The position numbers and the translations under genes are program-made. Positions 61,282 through 64,000 of a stretch of 64,000 nucleotides of DNA are shown piece after piece; the first letter of the stretch is position 1; each line of letters starts with the position of its first letter. Origin of the DNA: Lachnoanaerobaculum sp. OBRC5-5. Its GTDB lineage: Bacteria; Bacillota; Clostridia; Lachnospirales; Lachnospiraceae. Below the pieces are notes generated by a model that was not told the origin of the DNA, made no database searches, and saw only the letters and a list, made by a program, of their open reading frames with translations. The DNA is taken from contig NZ_JH815185.1 of assembly GCF_000296385.1 (NCBI RefSeq), forward strand, positions 2,575,385-2,639,384, written 5' to 3'.

Positions 61282-62658
61282 ATGAAATCATCTGTGAAGA
61301 TAAATAATCGCGTAGATATGAGTGGCAAAAGTGTGTCATTTAGTACCAAGGAAAAGGCAAACAGAATACCGGTCAAAAGTTTGGACAGGCGAAAATTCAA
61401 CATGAATAAAATGGCAAAAAATGCATTAGGCTCTATTCCTTCTTGTGTTTTGGTAACCGGAAGTTCAGAACAAAGAGCGGAGATGGAAATTTTAAAAATG
61501 GTGCAAGGCTCTATACCTGTAGTAATAGGAAGTCTAACTAAAACAGAGTTAAAAAAATCAGGAGAAAAGACTATGGGAATAAAAGATATAAACTATGTGA
61601 TGTACCATGATACAACAGGAGTGCGTACAGCAGCAAAAGCAGCTTCAGGGAATAAAAACAGTGTATTAAGTAATATAAATAAATCTGAACGTAACGGATG
61701 GGTTAAGACTGAGATAGGTTGGATGTATAATGAAAACGGTAAACCTGTAACAGGATGGAAGCTGATAGATGGCAAGTGGTATTACTTTGAGTCTACCGGA
61801 GTTATGCAAACAGGCTGGCGTACTATAAGTGGAAAAATCTATTATTTTCATAGCAAAGGTGATATGGCAGAGTCTGAATGGATACAGGATAAAACAAATA
61901 AGAACTGGTACTACATAAAAAGTAACGGTGAGATAGCAAAATCTGAGTGGAGACAGGATAGTGTCGGAAAGTGGTACTATGTAAGAAGCAATGGTCAGAT
62001 GGTAAAATCTGAATGGAGACAGGATAGTGCAGGGAAATGGTATTACCTTGGAAGCAATGGAGAAATGGTAACATCACAAATGGTAAAGGGCGCTGATGGA
62101 AAAAATTACTATCTTGGAGAAGATGGGGCAATGGTGGTCAATAAAGACATTACATGGGAAGGTACTACATATCATGTGGATGGGAATGGAGTATGTACTA
62201 AAAAAAGAAATAATACAGGTCATAATGTTAGTGATATTCATCCAAAGCTAAAAATATTGCAGAAAAAACTAATTGAAGAATGTGAAAGTAAGGGATTATT
62301 AATAAGAATAACACAAGAAATCAGAACGGCTGAAGAACAAGACAGGCTGTATGCACAAGGGCGGACAACTTCAGGAAATATTGTTACTAATGCAAGGGGG
62401 TCAGACTATTCTTCACATCACCAATGGGGAACAGCATTTGATTTTTGTAGAAATGATGGGAATGATCCATATTATGATAAAGATGGATTCTTTAGTAAAG
62501 TTGGTGCAATAGGGAAATCTATAGGTCTTGAATGGGGTGGAGATTGGAAAAAGCCGGTAGATAAACCCCATTTTCAACTACCTGATTGGGGAAGCACTAC
62601 CAAAGAGTTGAAACAACAATATGGAACACCTGATGAATTTGAAAAAACCTGGAATTAA
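61282..62658 (+). CDS. CW-repeat peptidoglycan peptidase (M15), signal-less; candidate injected effector
   Basis: This 458-residue protein has no signal peptide. Residues 1-130 are an unknown, basic N-terminal domain. Residues 135-310 hold about seven choline-binding-type (CW) repeats. Residues 320-458 are an M15 (VanY/endolysin type) D,D- or L,D-peptidase with zinc-site motifs SHHQWGTAFDF and KPHFQLP. It follows AGGAGGT. Wall hydrolases with no secretion signal are typical of phage lysins or of cargo of contractile systems. The neighbours (FHA, VgrG, lipoprotein) favour the cargo reading. Confidence 0.8.
   Translation: MKSSVKINNRVDMSGKSVSFSTKEKANRIPVKSLDRRKFNMNKMAKNALGSIPSCVLVTGSSEQRAEMEILKMVQGSIPVVIGSLTKTELKKSGEKTMGIKDINYVMYHDTTGVRTAAKAASGNKNSVLSNINKSERNGWVKTEIGWMYNENGKPVTGWKLIDGKWYYFESTGVMQTGWRTISGKIYYFHSKGDMAESEWIQDKTNKNWYYIKSNGEIAKSEWRQDSVGKWYYVRSNGQMVKSEWRQDSAGKWYYLGSNGEMVTSQMVKGADGKNYYLGEDGAMVVNKDITWEGTTYHVDGNGVCTKKRNNTGHNVSDIHPKLKILQKKLIEECESKGLLIRITQEIRTAEEQDRLYAQGRTTSGNIVTNARGSDYSSHHQWGTAFDFCRNDGNDPYYDKDGFFSKVGAIGKSIGLEWGGDWKKPVDKPHFQLPDWGSTTKELKQQYGTPDEFEKTWN
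61933..62064 (+). repeat. Two adjacent 66-bp units within the CW-repeat coding region
   Basis: Units 61933-61998 and 61999-62064 encode 22-residue repeats that share the S-E-W-R-Q-D-S core and are highly similar in DNA (both contain GAGACAGGATAGTG), suggesting recent unit duplication. Confidence 0.7.
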
Positions 62659-62676
62659 TAAGGGATAAAGATAGGC

Positions 62677-63201
62677 ATGAAGAGTAATATTAAATTTCTG
62701 AGTTTATTTTTTGTATTATGTATATTAATAACAGGATGTATGGACTCCTCGGTTAACAAAAAAATAAATATCAATAATATAAAAAGTGATATAAGTGGAT
62801 TTTATAAAAAATTTTCGACTGATTATTTAGATGAAGAGATAACAGTTGTTAATAAAGATATAATAGGCTGGGATGGGGAAGTAGTAAAATATATTGATAC
62901 AAATAATAAAGTGTCAAGATGTACTGTAATAATTTACGGAGAAGATGAAAAATCGACTTCAGAATATTATTTTATAGATGGATATATATATGTAACGACA
63001 TTAAAAGAATACTATACATATCCTATATATTATTCATATAACAGACCGATAGATATAATGTACAGAACATTTGATGAGGCAGTTATTTATGATGGCATGA
63101 TTTATGAGCTTGTAAATGGAGAATTTATTAAAAAAAATATAGAAGATATAAAAATACCTTATACATCATTACAGGAGATAAATGAAGATATAGGTGAGTG
63201 A
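62677..63201 (+). CDS. Small lipoprotein, candidate immunity protein
   Basis: The 174-residue protein has a lipoprotein signal (hydrophobic residues 6-20, lipobox ITGC) and a compact beta-rich, Tyr-rich body without recognised domain. It lies 18 bp after the M15 peptidase gene. A surface lipoprotein directly behind a wall-degrading effector is the classic layout of an immunity protein in contractile systems of other bacteria. Its role is inferred from position only. It has a lower GC content than its neighbours. Confidence 0.6.
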   Translation: MKSNIKFLSLFFVLCILITGCMDSSVNKKININNIKSDISGFYKKFSTDYLDEEITVVNKDIIGWDGEVVKYIDTNNKVSRCTVIIYGEDEKSTSEYYFIDGYIYVTTLKEYYTYPIYYSYNRPIDIMYRTFDEAVIYDGMIYELVNGEFIKKNIEDIKIPYTSLQEINEDIGE

Positions 63202-63298
63202 TGTGAGAAAAGTTTAACTGATATTGAAAGTTTTTAACAGAGATTAGAAACTATCTTGTTATTTAATGGAATAAAAGATATGTACATGGAGGTGTGTT

Positions 63299-64000
63299 AT
63301 GAGGGCGGAACTTTTAGAAATATACGGTTTTGATTTTATTGATATACAGGAATTTTATTCAGAGATTAAGCCCAATAAACATGGTAAGGCAGTTATTGGA
63401 GGTACTATAAGAGGGGATAAAAAAGAAGAATATTTATCATCTGGCGGAAAGGTGACACAAATAATTGCTAAAACATATGAGGGTAATAGTATAGTTCTGT
63501 TTTGTGGAATTATCACTTCCTGCAATATAAAAAGTAACGGAGATGTTCACTATATGACTCTTGGCCTGATGACACAAAGTGTACTTATGGATGGAAAAGA
63601 GCATATAAGAACATTTCAAAATGCAGGAGTTAGCTACAGAGATATTATTGATATTATCATAGAAAGTTATAATAACAGTGCATTTATAATGACTTCAGGT
63701 GATGATAAGAAAACTCAGGGGTTTATGTGTCAGTATAAAGAAACTGATTGGGAGTATCTGAAAAGGCTGGCATTTTCTGCTAATACAGTGATATACCCTG
63801 ACTGTAGTGTAGAGGGCGTTAAGTTTTTTATAGGACTTCCATGTAGACAGGAAAAGCTGTTGAGGTCGGAATATTACGAGCTTGGAGTTGACAGTGGTGA
63901 TGAGTCTTTACTTAATTCAGGCAAGGCATATTATAAAGTTGCTGTAAGAGAACATTATGAAATAGGGGAAAGATTAACATTTTTTGGCGAAACACAGGCT
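63299..64000 (+). CDS. VgrG/gpD-like spike protein (truncated by window edge)
   Basis: The frame is open for 234 codons from an ATG preceded by GGAGGTG and continues past the window. The sequence resembles the phage late control gpD/VgrG N-terminal (gp27-like) domain: GKAVIGGTI, SYRDIIDIIIESY, and the characteristic CQYKETDWEYLKRLAFSANT (cf. Q-Y-x-E-[ST]-D-x-x-[FY]-L-x-R-L). VgrG trimers form the spike that carries PAAR-type proteins and is pushed by the tube. It supports the injection-system reading of the whole locus. Confidence 0.75.
   Translation, partial: MRAELLEIYGFDFIDIQEFYSEIKPNKHGKAVIGGTIRGDKKEEYLSSGGKVTQIIAKTYEGNSIVLFCGIITSCNIKSNGDVHYMTLGLMTQSVLMDGKEHIRTFQNAGVSYRDIIDIIIESYNNSAFIMTSGDDKKTQGFMCQYKETDWEYLKRLAFSANTVIYPDCSVEGVKFFIGLPCRQEKLLRSEYYELGVDSGDESLLNSGKAYYKVAVREHYEIGERLTFFGETQA

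Noticed and set aside
61282-62658. Phage endolysin
   Set aside because: The catalytic domain is endolysin-like, but no holin or other phage lysis gene is adjacent; the large N-terminal domain and neighbours fit an injected effector better.
44441-64000. Prophage or R-type tailocin
   Set aside because: No capsid, portal, terminase, integrase, holin or repressor genes; instead FHA, PP2C, Hsp70-like and LRR genes. A tailocin origin of the structural parts remains possible in evolution.

Overview
This window looks like a low-GC Firmicute chromosome, most probably a Lachnospiraceae member. The evidence is a FabK-type (not FabI) fatty-acid operon in clostridial order, choline-binding-type (CW) repeats on wall enzymes, strong Shine-Dalgarno sites and an ABC/two-component sugar locus. 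An oral Lachnoanaerobaculum-like organism would fit, but that is inference. No tRNA, rRNA or CRISPR array was seen.

Layout. 1-1240: 3' truncated cstA on the minus strand. 1289-4753: an IS1634-type insertion sequence between two copies of a 353-bp direct repeat. The long target duplication left a 52-codon stump on the left and a complete succinylglutamate desuccinylase/aspartoacylase-family gene with its own upstream DNA on the right. 4763-15171: a complete type II fatty-acid synthesis operon (fabH-acpP-fabK-fabD-fabG-fabF-accB-fabZ-accC-accDA plus a second FabK-like flavoenzyme). It sits behind a promoter overlapped by two FabT-like palindromes, and accD and accA are fused into one gene. 15462-22445: housekeeping genes (DacA-type carboxypeptidase, metallophosphoesterase, scpAB, dut, a TPR lipoprotein, hflX, an LRAT-fold protein). 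22561-24058: an AbiE-type nucleotidyltransferase toxin/antitoxin pair. 24123-25694: yigZ and corA.

25787-38754: a carbohydrate locus. It holds a PfkB kinase, class II aldolase, ribose-type ABC importer, a second membrane-anchored binding protein next to a histidine kinase and NarL-type regulator, a third binding protein, a D-lyxose-isomerase-family cupin and a GH31 alpha-glucosidase. A C-terminal relic of a second isomerase copy follows. 38913-40135: a three-gene module of a PARP-like ADP-ribosyltransferase candidate, a small protein and a SecB-like chaperone. This matches the toxin-antitoxin-chaperone layout of the CmdTAC anti-phage system. 40225-44058: an ArsC/Spx-family protein, a NanA-type lyase with ROK kinase, and a lone TrpB2.

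44441-64000 (continuing past the window) is the most unusual part. It is a co-directional locus that I read as a Gram-positive contractile injection system. It carries a large sheath candidate, two paralogous Hcp/tube-like proteins, three FHA-domain proteins (four FHA domains), two PP2C-like proteins, a DUF4280/PAAR-like protein with a membrane-active-looking C-terminus, an LRR protein split by a frameshift, an Hsp70-like ATPase with a SAP-like N-terminus, baseplate candidates, a signal-peptide-less CW-repeat/M15 peptidase (effector candidate) followed by a lipoprotein (immunity candidate), and the start of a VgrG/gpD spike gene. The absence of capsid, terminase and integrase genes, and the presence of FHA/phosphatase signalling genes, argue for a dedicated injection apparatus rather than a prophage.
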